From NCBI GenBank assembly GCA_035293985.1, contig DATGLS010000037.1, positions 356,962 to 420,961 on the forward strand: a stretch of 64,000 bases of DNA. Direction: 5' to 3'. The notes under the pieces are model-generated. The model had not been told where the DNA came from. It saw nothing but the letters and a program-made list of their open reading frames with translations, and searched no databases. Within the stretch, counting starts at the first letter, position 1; each line of letters opens with the position of its first letter. Both the position numbers and the translations under genes were made by a program. This document shows, in pieces, positions 38,970 to 47,094 of the stretch. This stretch comes from JAVDCA01 sp035293985. Its GTDB lineage: Bacteria > Pseudomonadota > Alphaproteobacteria > Rhizobiales > Xanthobacteraceae.

Positions 38970-40268
38970 TCACGCAAACGCCTCGCGCCCGCGCCGCCCG
39001 GTCCGCAGCAACAGCCAAGTCGCGATCGACACGTTGAGCACGTTCCAGCCGATGCCGTTGGCGAACGCCGCGCGGTAGGAGCCGGTCCAGTCGAAGATCG
39101 CGCCCGACATCCAGCCGCCGAGCGCCATGCCGAACAGCGTCGCCATGAGGACGATGCCGATGCGCGTGCCGGCCTCGCGCGGCGGGAAGTATTCGCGCAC
39201 GATGATGGCGTAGCTCGGCACGATGCCACCCTGGAACAGGCCGAACAGCGCCGAGATCACGTAGAGCGAGACGAGGCTGTCGAAGAAGAAGTAGAGCACC
39301 AGCGCGACGCCCTGCAGGGCCGAGCCCATCAGCAGCGTCGCGACGCCGCCGAGACGGTCGGCGATGAAGCCGGTGCCGAGACGGCTGAAGATGCCGAAGC
39401 CGAGCATCAGCGACAGCATCTCGGCGCCGCGCGCCGGGCCATATCCGAGGTCGCCGCAATAGGCGACGAGATGCACCTGCGGCATCGACATGGCGACACA
39501 GCACCCGACGCCGGCGATGCACAGAAGCGCCAGCAGCGCGTTGGGCGAGAGGCCGATCGAGGCCTGCGCCGCGACCGCGCTCGCGCCGACCTCGGGCGCG
39601 TGCGGCGGCGGCGGGCGCCGCAGCGCCGGCACCAACGGCAGCATGGCGATGATGCAGACGATGCCGATGCCCATGTGGGTCGCGCGCCAGCCGTCGCGGG
39701 CGATGAAGTGCTCGATCGCCGGCGGCCAGATGGTGCCGGCGATGTAGTTGCCCGAGGACGCGATCGCGACCGCGATGCCGCGTCGGCGCGTGAACCATTG
39801 CGACAGATCCGCCATCATCGGGCCGAAGGTCGCCGAGGCGCCGAAGCCGATCAGCGCATAGGCGAGCGCGAACAGAATGAGGCTGCTCGACAGGCCTGCG
39901 GCGACGAAGCCGAGGCCGATGGCGACCGCGCCGGCGACGACCGGCGTGATGATGCCGAAACGATCGGACAGGCGGCCCATCGCGACGCCGCCCAACGCGA
40001 AGCCCACCATCGCGAGGGTGAACGGGAGCGAGGCCTCCGCGCGCGGCACGCCGAATTCGGCCTGCACGGCCGGCAGCGCCACCGGCACCGACCACATGCC
40101 GACGCTGCCGATGGTGCCGAGCACCGCGGCCGCGGCAAGGCGCATCCAAGCATAAGGCGATTCGATGCCGCTGGCGGCAGGCGAAATGGCAGTCAACGAT
40201 GTGGTTCCCGGCAGTTCAGGTAGCGTTGTAGCACCCCGCGCCCGCGACAGCCCATTCATTAATGTCAT
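38970..40268 (-). CDS. MFS transporter (oxalate/formate antiporter-like)
   Basis: 432-residue inner-membrane transporter with about 12 hydrophobic segments. Family blocks are MGRLSDRFGIITPVVAGA (motif A, first half), the GFGASATFGPMMADLSQWF region, and GTGFIADRLGGVATLL (motif A, second half), a layout common to the OFA/monocarboxylate-type group. The ATG at 40268 is the first upstream of the hydrophobic core in a weak context; MNG at 40259 is an in-frame alternative, and no ribosome site separates them. It is likely a carboxylate exchanger or importer, possibly serving the neighbouring catabolic genes. Confidence 0.85.
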   Translation of the reverse strand: MTLMNGLSRARGATTLPELPGTTSLTAISPAASGIESPYAWMRLAAAAVLGTIGSVGMWSVPVALPAVQAEFGVPRAEASLPFTLAMVGFALGGVAMGRLSDRFGIITPVVAGAVAIGLGFVAAGLSSSLILFALAYALIGFGASATFGPMMADLSQWFTRRRGIAVAIASSGNYIAGTIWPPAIEHFIARDGWRATHMGIGIVCIIAMLPLVPALRRPPPPHAPEVGASAVAAQASIGLSPNALLALLCIAGVGCCVAMSMPQVHLVAYCGDLGYGPARGAEMLSLMLGFGIFSRLGTGFIADRLGGVATLLMGSALQGVALVLYFFFDSLVSLYVISALFGLFQGGIVPSYAIIVREYFPPREAGTRIGIVLMATLFGMALGGWMSGAIFDWTGSYRAAFANGIGWNVLNVSIATWLLLRTGRRGREAFA

Positions 40269-40298
40269 GGCGCACGCTGTTTTGCCGAATGCCTGCCC

Positions 40299-40373
40299 CA
40301 GGTGGGCAAAGCGAAGCGTGCCCACCATCGCTCCCGCGCGCGCACGGTGCTGTGCGCCTTTGCGCACCCTACG
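40299..40373. repeat. Palindromic repeat family B, copy 5
   Basis: AGGTGGGCAAAGCGAAGCGT on the left pairs with TTTGCGCACCCTACG on the right. It sits in the divergent gap between the MFS and DUF4403 genes, an unusual place because most other copies follow stop codons. Confidence 0.75.
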
Positions 40374-40433
40374 ACGCTGGTATCGGGTGGCTCAGCTTAT
40401 TAACATGTGCCCTTGGGAGAATGGGGGTTCCGC

Positions 40434-42008
40434 ATGCCGGCGGGCAGGCGCAGCATCATCGGCAGACTCGGCGTCGTCGCCGCGGGCGCGGTCGTCCTCA
40501 TCGGCTCGTTTGCGGGCGCGCTGTGGGGGCTCAACACCTTCTTTCCGGCCGCGGGCAGCAAGCCGCCGAAGCTCGTCGAGATGCCGCCGCTCGAGCCGGC
40601 GAGCCGCACCTCGACGATCATGGCGCCGGTCGTGGTCGCGCTCACCGCCATCCGCGACGCCATGGAGGAGCGGGCGCCGCGCAACCTCTCCGGCAAGGGC
40701 GACAACCCGCTCGCTCAGCTGCTTGGCAAGGCCGACATCGGCTGGACGCTCACGCGCGGGCCGTTCACGGTGGTCGGCCGCAGCGAGGCGCTCACGGTGA
40801 CCACACCGCTCACCGGCACGCTGCGCCTCACCGGCCAGATCACGAGCGGCGCCGGCAATGTCGGCGGCACGCTCGGCAACCTGATCAACAGCGACCTCGG
40901 GCAGGGGCTGCAGAAGATCACCGGCCGCACCCTCGACCAGCGCGCCGACCTGCGCGGCACCGTCGCGGTCTCGGCGCGGCCGATCATCGACAACAACTGG
41001 CGCATCGAACCGAACCTGAGCGCCCAGGTCGCCATGGGGCAAAGCGCGCTCACGATCGCCGGCGTCAAGGTCGACGTCGGTAATCAGGTGAAGCCGCTGC
41101 TCGAGCGCACCGTCAACGAGCAGGTCGCCGCGCTCACCGCGCGTGTCCGCAACGATCCGGCGCTTCAGCTCGTGGCGCAGCGCGAATGGGCGAAAATGTG
41201 CCGCTCGATCTCCCTCAAGGGCGTCGGCACCACCGCCCCGGACCTGTGGCTCGAGGTGCGCCCGACCCGCGCCTTTGCGGCGCAGCCGAAGATCGACACC
41301 AACGCGGTCACGCTCACGCTCGGCGTGGAGGCGCAGACGCGCATCACGCCGGTCGAGACCAGGCCCGATTGCCCGTTCCCGGCGCAGCTGCAGATCGTCC
41401 AGCAGCCCGCGCAGGGGAAGGTCACGATCAGCGTGCCGATCGACGTGCCGTTCACCGAGGTCAACCGCATCATCGAGGCGCAGCTCAAGGGCAAGAGCTT
41501 TCCCGAAAGCGGCGGCGGCGAGCTCGCCGTGACCGTGCTCGGCGCCTCGATCGCGCCCTCCGGCGACCGGCTCTTGATCTCGCTGCGCGTCAAGGCGCGC
41601 GAGCAGAAGACCTTTCTCGGCCTGGGCGCCGAAGCGACCGTCTACGTGTGGGGCCGTCCGTTGCTCGACCGCGAGACGCAGCTCCTGCGCCTCACCGACA
41701 TCACCCTCGACGTGCAGTCGCAGGCTGCCTTCGGCCTGCTCGGCGCCGCCGCCAAGGCGGCAATGCCCTATCTGCAGAAGGCGCTCGCCGACAATGCGGT
41801 GATCGACCTCAAGCCATTCGCGGCTAGCGCCGAGAAGAGCATCGGCGCCGCGCTGGCCGAGTTTCGCGAGGCGCAGCCCGGCGTGCAGGTCGATGCGACC
41901 ATCACGGGCCTGCAGCTCGTCGAGATCGAGTACGACGCGAAGATCCTGCGCATCGTCGCCGAGGCGCAGGGCACTATGCATGCCGCGGTCACCGCCTTGC
42001 CGAAGTAG
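40434..42008 (+). CDS. DUF4403 family protein (membrane-anchored, BPI-like fold suspected)
   Basis: 524 residues. One N-terminal membrane segment (LGVVAAGAVVLIGSFAGALW) is followed by a large periplasmic part of repeating beta-strands, as in DUF4403, where paired SMP/BPI-like lipid-binding modules are expected (IAQVAMGQSALTIAGVKVDV, QPAQGKVTISVPIDVPFTEV). ATG 40434 is favoured over GTG 40407 because GGGGGTT lies upstream. It could bind or carry lipids across the periplasm; that is inference from fold expectation. Confidence 0.8.
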   Translation: MPAGRRSIIGRLGVVAAGAVVLIGSFAGALWGLNTFFPAAGSKPPKLVEMPPLEPASRTSTIMAPVVVALTAIRDAMEERAPRNLSGKGDNPLAQLLGKADIGWTLTRGPFTVVGRSEALTVTTPLTGTLRLTGQITSGAGNVGGTLGNLINSDLGQGLQKITGRTLDQRADLRGTVAVSARPIIDNNWRIEPNLSAQVAMGQSALTIAGVKVDVGNQVKPLLERTVNEQVAALTARVRNDPALQLVAQREWAKMCRSISLKGVGTTAPDLWLEVRPTRAFAAQPKIDTNAVTLTLGVEAQTRITPVETRPDCPFPAQLQIVQQPAQGKVTISVPIDVPFTEVNRIIEAQLKGKSFPESGGGELAVTVLGASIAPSGDRLLISLRVKAREQKTFLGLGAEATVYVWGRPLLDRETQLLRLTDITLDVQSQAAFGLLGAAAKAAMPYLQKALADNAVIDLKPFAASAEKSIGAALAEFREAQPGVQVDATITGLQLVEIEYDAKILRIVAEAQGTMHAAVTALPK

Positions 42009-42013
42009 TTTGC

Positions 42014-42076
42014 GTGTAGCCCGCATGAGCGCAGCGACATGCCGGTCGGCGCTTGCGCGCCTCATCCGGGCTACGG
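42014..42076. repeat. Palindromic repeat family C, copy 1
   Basis: GTAGCCCGCATGAGCGCAGC mirrors GCGCCTCATCCGGGCTAC. It lies between converging stops (42008 and 42071); the right arm contains the stop codon of the acetyltransferase gene. Confidence 0.8.
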
Positions 42077-43216
42077 TCGGGCCAGCAGATCGCGCAGCTT
42101 CCGTGCCGTCGCATGCGCCCTGCGGCGAATGCGCTCCGATCGGTGGACGAGCGCGAATTGCAGACCGGACTCCAGCGCGATCAAGTGATCCACCAGCGTC
42201 CGCCGCTCCCGCCAGATCGAGTCGATCATCGCGTGCTCGGCGCTCGCGCAGGAGTCGCACCACTCGATCGCGCCGTCGCGCAGGATCGCGTCCGTCAGGT
42301 CGAGGGTCAGCTGCACGCCGGGCGAGGCGCGCGACACGTCCTCGTCATACGCGATTTTCCAGAACCAGGCGCCGCTGCCGCTGGTGAACATAATGCCCAT
42401 CGCGACCGTGCGGTCGCCGCTCACGAGCCGCGCCACGCGCGCTTGCCCGTGCGCCGCGAGACCAGCCAGTGCCGCCTCGATGAATTGCCGGATTGTACCA
42501 TCCTGCGCGGCCGCGGTGCCGGCGCGGCCTTTCCAGCCGCGCGTTTCGAGCGCGAGGAAATCCGCGAGCGCGGCGGTGACCTCGGCCGGCTCGCGGGCCA
42601 TCGTGAACGCAACACTGCCCGCCTCGTCGAGGCGGCGGCGCTGGCGCCGCAGCTCCTTGCGCTTCTTGCCGCCGAGCGCGGCCTCGAGATAGCCGACACG
42701 CGCGCCACTTGGTGCCAGCAGCGCGCGCTGGTGGCGGCCGAAGGCGGCGCTGCGCCCGCCGCGTCGCGCAATCGCTGCCGCGAAGGCCGCGGCCACCGGC
42801 CCGTCCTCGACCTGACAGGGCAGCAGCAGCAGCTTCGGCAGCCGCGCATCGTCGGCGATGTGATCGAGAAAGCCCGCAACCGCCGGCGCGACCGCGTCGT
42901 GGTCGACCAGGGGCGTGCCGAGGGGCGCAAAAGGATGCGTCCAGGCAGCGAGCAGCGGCAGGCGCACGCCGTAGCGTCGCCGCAGGATGCGGCAGGGAAA
43001 GACACCGATCAGCCGATGCGGCTCGTTACCGCGCACCAGCACGGCGCCGATGTCGGGCGCGAGCGCCTCGGCGGCCGGGAGCGCGAAGTCCGGCTCGTAG
43101 AAGACGTTGCGCTCAGCCGCGCGCCGCGCCAGCGCGCGCCATTCGGCGGCAAGGCCGGCGAGATCGGCGAGCGGCCGCCATTCGGTCGAGACCGCGGTGT
43201 CGCGAGGGGCGAGCAT
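42071..43216 (-). CDS. CelD/BcsL-type GNAT acetyltransferase
   Basis: About 381 residues with the CelD/BcsL-type acetyltransferase architecture: the basic motif KKRKELRRQRRRLDEAG leads into the C-terminal GNAT-like fold (VARLVSGDRTVAMGIMFTSG, FWKIAYDEDVSRASPGVQL). Such proteins act in exopolysaccharide or cellulose modification, using acyl-CoA. ATG 43216 gives the standard N-terminus; an upstream ATG at 43279 is in frame, and neither has a good ribosome site. A perfect palindrome lies 83 bases upstream of the chosen start. The end overlaps a family C repeat. Confidence 0.8.
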   Translation of the reverse strand: MLAPRDTAVSTEWRPLADLAGLAAEWRALARRAAERNVFYEPDFALPAAEALAPDIGAVLVRGNEPHRLIGVFPCRILRRRYGVRLPLLAAWTHPFAPLGTPLVDHDAVAPAVAGFLDHIADDARLPKLLLLPCQVEDGPVAAAFAAAIARRGGRSAAFGRHQRALLAPSGARVGYLEAALGGKKRKELRRQRRRLDEAGSVAFTMAREPAEVTAALADFLALETRGWKGRAGTAAAQDGTIRQFIEAALAGLAAHGQARVARLVSGDRTVAMGIMFTSGSGAWFWKIAYDEDVSRASPGVQLTLDLTDAILRDGAIEWCDSCASAEHAMIDSIWRERRTLVDHLIALESGLQFALVHRSERIRRRAHATARKLRDLLARP

Positions 43217-43298
43217 GCAAAAGGGCGCCTTGCGGAGGACCGAGGCATAACAGGACCGCGTTAAGTTTCGGTTCGGCATAACCCGATAAGGTGAATTA

Positions 43299-43312
43299 TG
43301 ACTGGCCAGTCA
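43299..43312. promoter_or_regulatory. Perfect palindrome upstream of the acetyltransferase gene
   Basis: TGACTGGCCAGTCA is a perfect 14-base palindrome in an otherwise AT-richer stretch, and a further GTCAT extends it on the right. Its size and symmetry suit a TetR-type operator. No TetR gene is nearby in the window. Confidence 0.5.
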
Positions 43313-43412
43313 GTCATATTTCAGCCTGTGACCATTTTTGGCAGCGTCACCCAACTGGGATAACAGCAATCATTTCAGTATCATCGAAAACCCGGTCGGC
43401 ACGCCCGCGGAG

Positions 43413-43967
43413 TTAGCCAGCGAACCCGCCACCGTCGAGGAAGGCCTGCTCCTCGGGTGTGGTGGCCCGGCCGAGCACTCTATTCCGATGCGGGAATCGA
43501 CCGTACCGGCGAATGATGTCGGCATGGATCATGGCCCATTTCCACGCATCGGCGTCGCCCGAGGCGCGGTTGAGCGCCACGCAGCGCTCTTGATCCGCAA
43601 GCTCCTCCGAGTGCTCGAACGGCAGATAGAAGAAGCTGCGCTCGGCCAGCACGGCCTTCTGATCGAAGCCGCGCGCGATCGCGCGCGCCGCGACCTCGCG
43701 GGCGAGCGGATCGGCCGCGAACGCACGGGCGCTGTCGCGAAACATGTTGCGGGGAAACTGGTCGAGCACGATGACGAGCGCGAGCGCGCCTTCAGGATCA
43801 TTGTCCCAGGCGAGTGCGCCGGCGGCCGCCGCCTCGTAGGTGGGAAGAAACTTCTCCCGGATCGCGGCATCGAAGGCGGCGTCCTTGGTGAACCATTTGT
43901 CCGGCCCGGCCGCCCGCCAGAAGGCGAGCACGCTCCGCGGATCGGTCGGCTGGTCGGGATCCGTCAT
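43413..43967 (-). CDS. DUF924 family protein
   Basis: 184-residue cytosolic alpha-helical protein matching DUF924: VLAFWRAAGPDKWFTKDAAFD, VIVLDQFPRNMFRDSARAFAADPLAREVA, and FFYLPFEHSEELADQERCV. GGAGATAGAG precedes ATG 43967. The family is widespread and conserved but functionally obscure. It is followed upstream by a family A repeat that separates it from the acyl-CoA synthetase gene on the same strand. Confidence 0.88.
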   Translation of the reverse strand: MTDPDQPTDPRSVLAFWRAAGPDKWFTKDAAFDAAIREKFLPTYEAAAAGALAWDNDPEGALALVIVLDQFPRNMFRDSARAFAADPLAREVAARAIARGFDQKAVLAERSFFYLPFEHSEELADQERCVALNRASGDADAWKWAMIHADIIRRYGRFPHRNRVLGRATTPEEQAFLDGGGFAG

Positions 43968-43977
43968 CGCTCTATCT

Positions 43978-44072
43978 CCATCATGCCCGGCCTCGTGCCG
44001 GGCATCTACGTCTTGGCCAAACGCACATGACGTGGATGGCCGGGACAAGCCGGCACAAGCCCGGCCATGACG
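43978..44072. repeat. Palindromic repeat family A, copy 4
   Basis: CATCATGCCCGGCCTCGTGC mirrors GCACAAGCCCGGCCATGACG; TACGTCTTGG and ATGACGTGGATG pair inside. It abuts the acyl-CoA synthetase stop at 44074. Confidence 0.85.
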
Positions 44073-44073
44073 A

Positions 44074-45861
44074 TCACAACTTGATCCTTCCGGCAATGAT
44101 CTCGGCAAACAACGCAGCATCGATCGGCAAATAGACGCCGGCGCGCGGGTCGTCGAAATACAGCGGATCGTCGGTGCGCGCCGGATCGAAACCCTGCGCG
44201 ACCAAATCCAGCTTCTTCGGCTTGAACGTCATGGTGAGCTCGAGCTCGCCGCCGAGGCGCAGAAACAGCGGCCGCGCATAGGGCGGCAAGCGCGCGTGCA
44301 GGTGCGCGCGCAGCGCGGCGAGATCGAGTCTGCCGTCGGCGACGATCGTCGCCATGCCGGCGCGGCCCTCGTATCCCGCAACCTCGACGCCATAGACATT
44401 CGCGTCGCGGATGCCGGCGAAGGCGGTGAGCGCCGCCGCGACCTCGGGGGTCGAGACGTTCTCGCCCTTCCAGCGGAAGGTGTCGCCGACGCGGTCGACG
44501 AAATAGAAATAGCCGCGCGCGTCCTGGCGCATCAGATCGCCGGTGCGAAACCAGGCGTCGCCCGGCGCGAACACGTCGCGCAGGATCTTTCGCTCGCTGT
44601 CGTCGCGGTCCGCATAGCCCTCGAAGCGGCCGGACGGCACCAGCGGATCGTTGACGATGCGCCCGATCGCCTCGCCGGTCTCGCCCGGCGCGCAGCGGAT
44701 GCAGAAGCCGCGCGCGTCGCGCACCGGCATCTCGCACGCGACGTCGAAGCGCACGAGCCGCACCGGAAAGCGCCGCTCGAGCAGGCGTGGCAAGCGACCG
44801 ATCGCGCCGGGGCGACCTTCGAAATTGAACAACGTCACGTTGCCTTCAGTCGCGGCGTAGAACTCGATGATGCGCGGAATCCTGAAACGCTTCTGGAATG
44901 CGGGCCAGATGTCGGGCCGTAGGCCATTGCCGCAGGCAAGTCGCAGGCGATGTCGCGCCTCGTCCAAGGTCGGCGACGCGTTGAGGAGATAGCGGCACAG
45001 CTCGCCGACGTATTGAAAGAGGGTGCACTCGTGCCGCACCACGTCGTCCCAGAAGGCGCTCGCCGAGAACTTCTCGCGGATCACGACGCTGCCGCCCTTG
45101 ACCAGCAGCGCGCCGGTCGCCACCAGGCCGCCTGTCGTATGATACATCGGCAGGCAGTCATACATGCGATCGGAGGCGCGCGCGCCCATCACGCCGGCGA
45201 ATCCGAGCGCCGCCAGCATCACGCGATAGTGGTTGACGTTCGCGGCCTTGGGCATACCGGTGGTGCCCGACGTGTAGATGAAGAGCGCGCGGTCATCGAT
45301 CGTCAGCGCCGGCCGCTCGGCGGCGCTGAGCGGCGCGTCGGGTAGCGCGGCGATCGCGCGGTCGATGCCATCGGCTGTGCCGTGCACCCAGATGCGCGGC
45401 GAGGTCGTGAGATGAGCCTTGGCGCTGTCGAGCGCGGATGCGAGCACGTCGGCGACGATCACATGGCTCGGTTCGACGAGGTCGATGCAATGGGCAAGCG
45501 CCGGACCGGCCAGATTCGTGTTGAGCAGCGCAACCGCGCCGCCGGCGCTGATGATCCCGAGCCAGATCGCGAGGAACTCGGGCCGGTTCGGCATCATGAG
45601 GCAGACGACCTCACCTTTGCGAAGGTCTTGCGCCAGCGCCCAGCGCGCATAGCGATTGGCCCGCGCGATCAGCGCCCGATAGCTCAGCGTCTCTGCGGCG
45701 GAAATCAGCGCCGGCTTGTCGCCGTGGCGCTCGGCGACCTCGGCCATCAGCAGCGGAAAGACGCGCGTAGGATTTTTTGCAATCGGCATCGACTGCCGCA
45801 GCGCGCGCCAAGCGCCGGCCGCGAACAGAGTGTCGTCCCTGAGGCGATTGAAAAAATTCAT
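44074..45861 (-). CDS. Long-chain acyl-CoA synthetase, FATP/FadD-like
   Basis: 595-residue AMP-forming ligase that activates a fatty or other carboxylic acid to the CoA thioester. The P-loop is IYTSGTTGMPKAA; further motifs are EFYAATEGNVTLFNF and RTGDLMRQDARGYFYFVDRVGDTFRWKGENVS, and the C-terminal Lys is in TFKPKKLDLV. YAATEG and the FATP-type FNFEGRPGAIGR point to the very-long-chain/FATP branch. ATG 45861 is chosen over 45870, which lies inside the preceding repeat. It is followed by the DUF924 gene. Confidence 0.9.
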   Translation of the reverse strand: MNFFNRLRDDTLFAAGAWRALRQSMPIAKNPTRVFPLLMAEVAERHGDKPALISAAETLSYRALIARANRYARWALAQDLRKGEVVCLMMPNRPEFLAIWLGIISAGGAVALLNTNLAGPALAHCIDLVEPSHVIVADVLASALDSAKAHLTTSPRIWVHGTADGIDRAIAALPDAPLSAAERPALTIDDRALFIYTSGTTGMPKAANVNHYRVMLAALGFAGVMGARASDRMYDCLPMYHTTGGLVATGALLVKGGSVVIREKFSASAFWDDVVRHECTLFQYVGELCRYLLNASPTLDEARHRLRLACGNGLRPDIWPAFQKRFRIPRIIEFYAATEGNVTLFNFEGRPGAIGRLPRLLERRFPVRLVRFDVACEMPVRDARGFCIRCAPGETGEAIGRIVNDPLVPSGRFEGYADRDDSERKILRDVFAPGDAWFRTGDLMRQDARGYFYFVDRVGDTFRWKGENVSTPEVAAALTAFAGIRDANVYGVEVAGYEGRAGMATIVADGRLDLAALRAHLHARLPPYARPLFLRLGGELELTMTFKPKKLDLVAQGFDPARTDDPLYFDDPRAGVYLPIDAALFAEIIAGRIKL

Positions 45862-45863
45862 CC

Positions 45864-45956
45864 CCGTCATGGCCGGGCTTGTCCCGACCATCCACGTCTT
45901 GCTTCTCGCACATCGTAAAGACGTGGATGCCCGCGACAAGCGCGGACACGACGCTG
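45864..45956. repeat. Palindromic repeat family A, copy 5
   Basis: CCGTCATGGCCGGGCTTGTC pairs with GCGCGGACACGACG; CACGTCTTG and AAGACGTGGATG pair inside. It occupies the whole gap between the CobW stop (45961) and the ligase start. Confidence 0.8.
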
Positions 45957-45960
45957 ACAT

Positions 45961-47094
45961 TCAGCGGTCTACCCCGCCGAAGGGCACCAGCGGGTTGTCG
46001 ACCAGCGCGGCGCGGTCCGGCTTGTCGACCTGCGCGGCGCCGAGGAACGCATCGAACAGGCCGCTGATCGTCGCCGGCGCGATGTCGCGCACGATGAAGA
46101 CGAGGCGGGTGCGGTGGTCCGCGTCCGGCCACGCCGCAAGCTGGGCGGCGGGGTGAAAGACGTGCTGCACGCCATGGATGACGACCGGCTGCTCCGGGTT
46201 CTCGGCGATCTTCACGATGCCTTTCACCCGCAGCAGGTTCGGCCCGTGCGCCGAGCGCAGCAGCTCGAGAAACATGTCGAACGCGGCGGCGCTGATCGGG
46301 CGGTCGGTCGCGTAGGTGAAGGCGCGGATGCGATCGTCGTGGCGGTTGACGTCGTGATGATGCGCGTGCTCGTGCGCGTCCGCATGCGCCTCGGCGGCGA
46401 GCCAGCGCTTCACGTCGGGCGTCTTCTTGTCAGGATCGTAGAGCCCGCAATCGAGCAGGCGCGCGGCGGTCGCGTCGCCCGCCGCGGCATCGAGCAGGGG
46501 CGCCGCCGGGTTGAGCGCGCGCAGCCGGGTCACGAGCTGCTCCTTGGCGGCGCGGCGGTCCGCCGTGTCGACGAGATCGCTCTTCGTCAGAACGAGGCGA
46601 TCGGCCACGGCGGCCTGCTTCACCGCTTCGGTATGGGCGTCGAGCGTTGCGCGCCCAGTGATGGCGTCGACCACCGTGACGATCCCGTCGAGGCGGAAGC
46701 GCAGCACCAGGTAGGGGTGCAGCATGATCGTGTGCAGGACCGGGGCCGGGTCGGCGAGGCCGGTGGTCTCGATCACCACGCGGCTGAAGCTCACGCGGCC
46801 GTTGTCGCGATCGCGCAGCAGCTTTTCCAGCGAATCGACGAGATCGCCGCGCACCGTGCAGCACAGGCAGCCGGTCGAGAGCTGCACCACGTTGCCGTCG
46901 ATCCGCTCGACCAGCAGGTGATCGATGCCGATCTCGCCGAACTCGTTGATCAGCACCGCCGCGTCGGCGAGCGCCGGATCCTTGAGCAGCCGATTGAGCA
47001 GCGTGGTCTTGCCGGCGCCGAGGAAGCCGGTGAGCACCGTGAGCGGCAGCGGCGCGACCGGCCCGCGCCGGCGGCCGCCGGGCGCGCTCGTCAT
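45961..47094 (-). CDS. CobW/COG0523 GTP-binding metallochaperone
   Basis: 377-residue G3E-family GTPase. Walker A is GFLGAGKTT (residues 23-31), the metal-binding CxCC is GCLCC (Cys76, 78, 79), and EFGEIGIDH and LTKSDLVD are further nucleotide motifs. An internal His-rich stretch (HADAHEHAHHHD) follows, and the C-terminal CobW_C domain contains VKGIVKIAENPEQPVVIHGVQ. It delivers a metal (zinc, cobalt or manganese) to a client protein. Its start overlaps the D,D-carboxypeptidase stop (ATGA), so the two are coupled. The client is not identified. Confidence 0.92.
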   Translation of the reverse strand: MTSAPGGRRRGPVAPLPLTVLTGFLGAGKTTLLNRLLKDPALADAAVLINEFGEIGIDHLLVERIDGNVVQLSTGCLCCTVRGDLVDSLEKLLRDRDNGRVSFSRVVIETTGLADPAPVLHTIMLHPYLVLRFRLDGIVTVVDAITGRATLDAHTEAVKQAAVADRLVLTKSDLVDTADRRAAKEQLVTRLRALNPAAPLLDAAAGDATAARLLDCGLYDPDKKTPDVKRWLAAEAHADAHEHAHHHDVNRHDDRIRAFTYATDRPISAAAFDMFLELLRSAHGPNLLRVKGIVKIAENPEQPVVIHGVQHVFHPAAQLAAWPDADHRTRLVFIVRDIAPATISGLFDAFLGAAQVDKPDRAALVDNPLVPFGGVDR

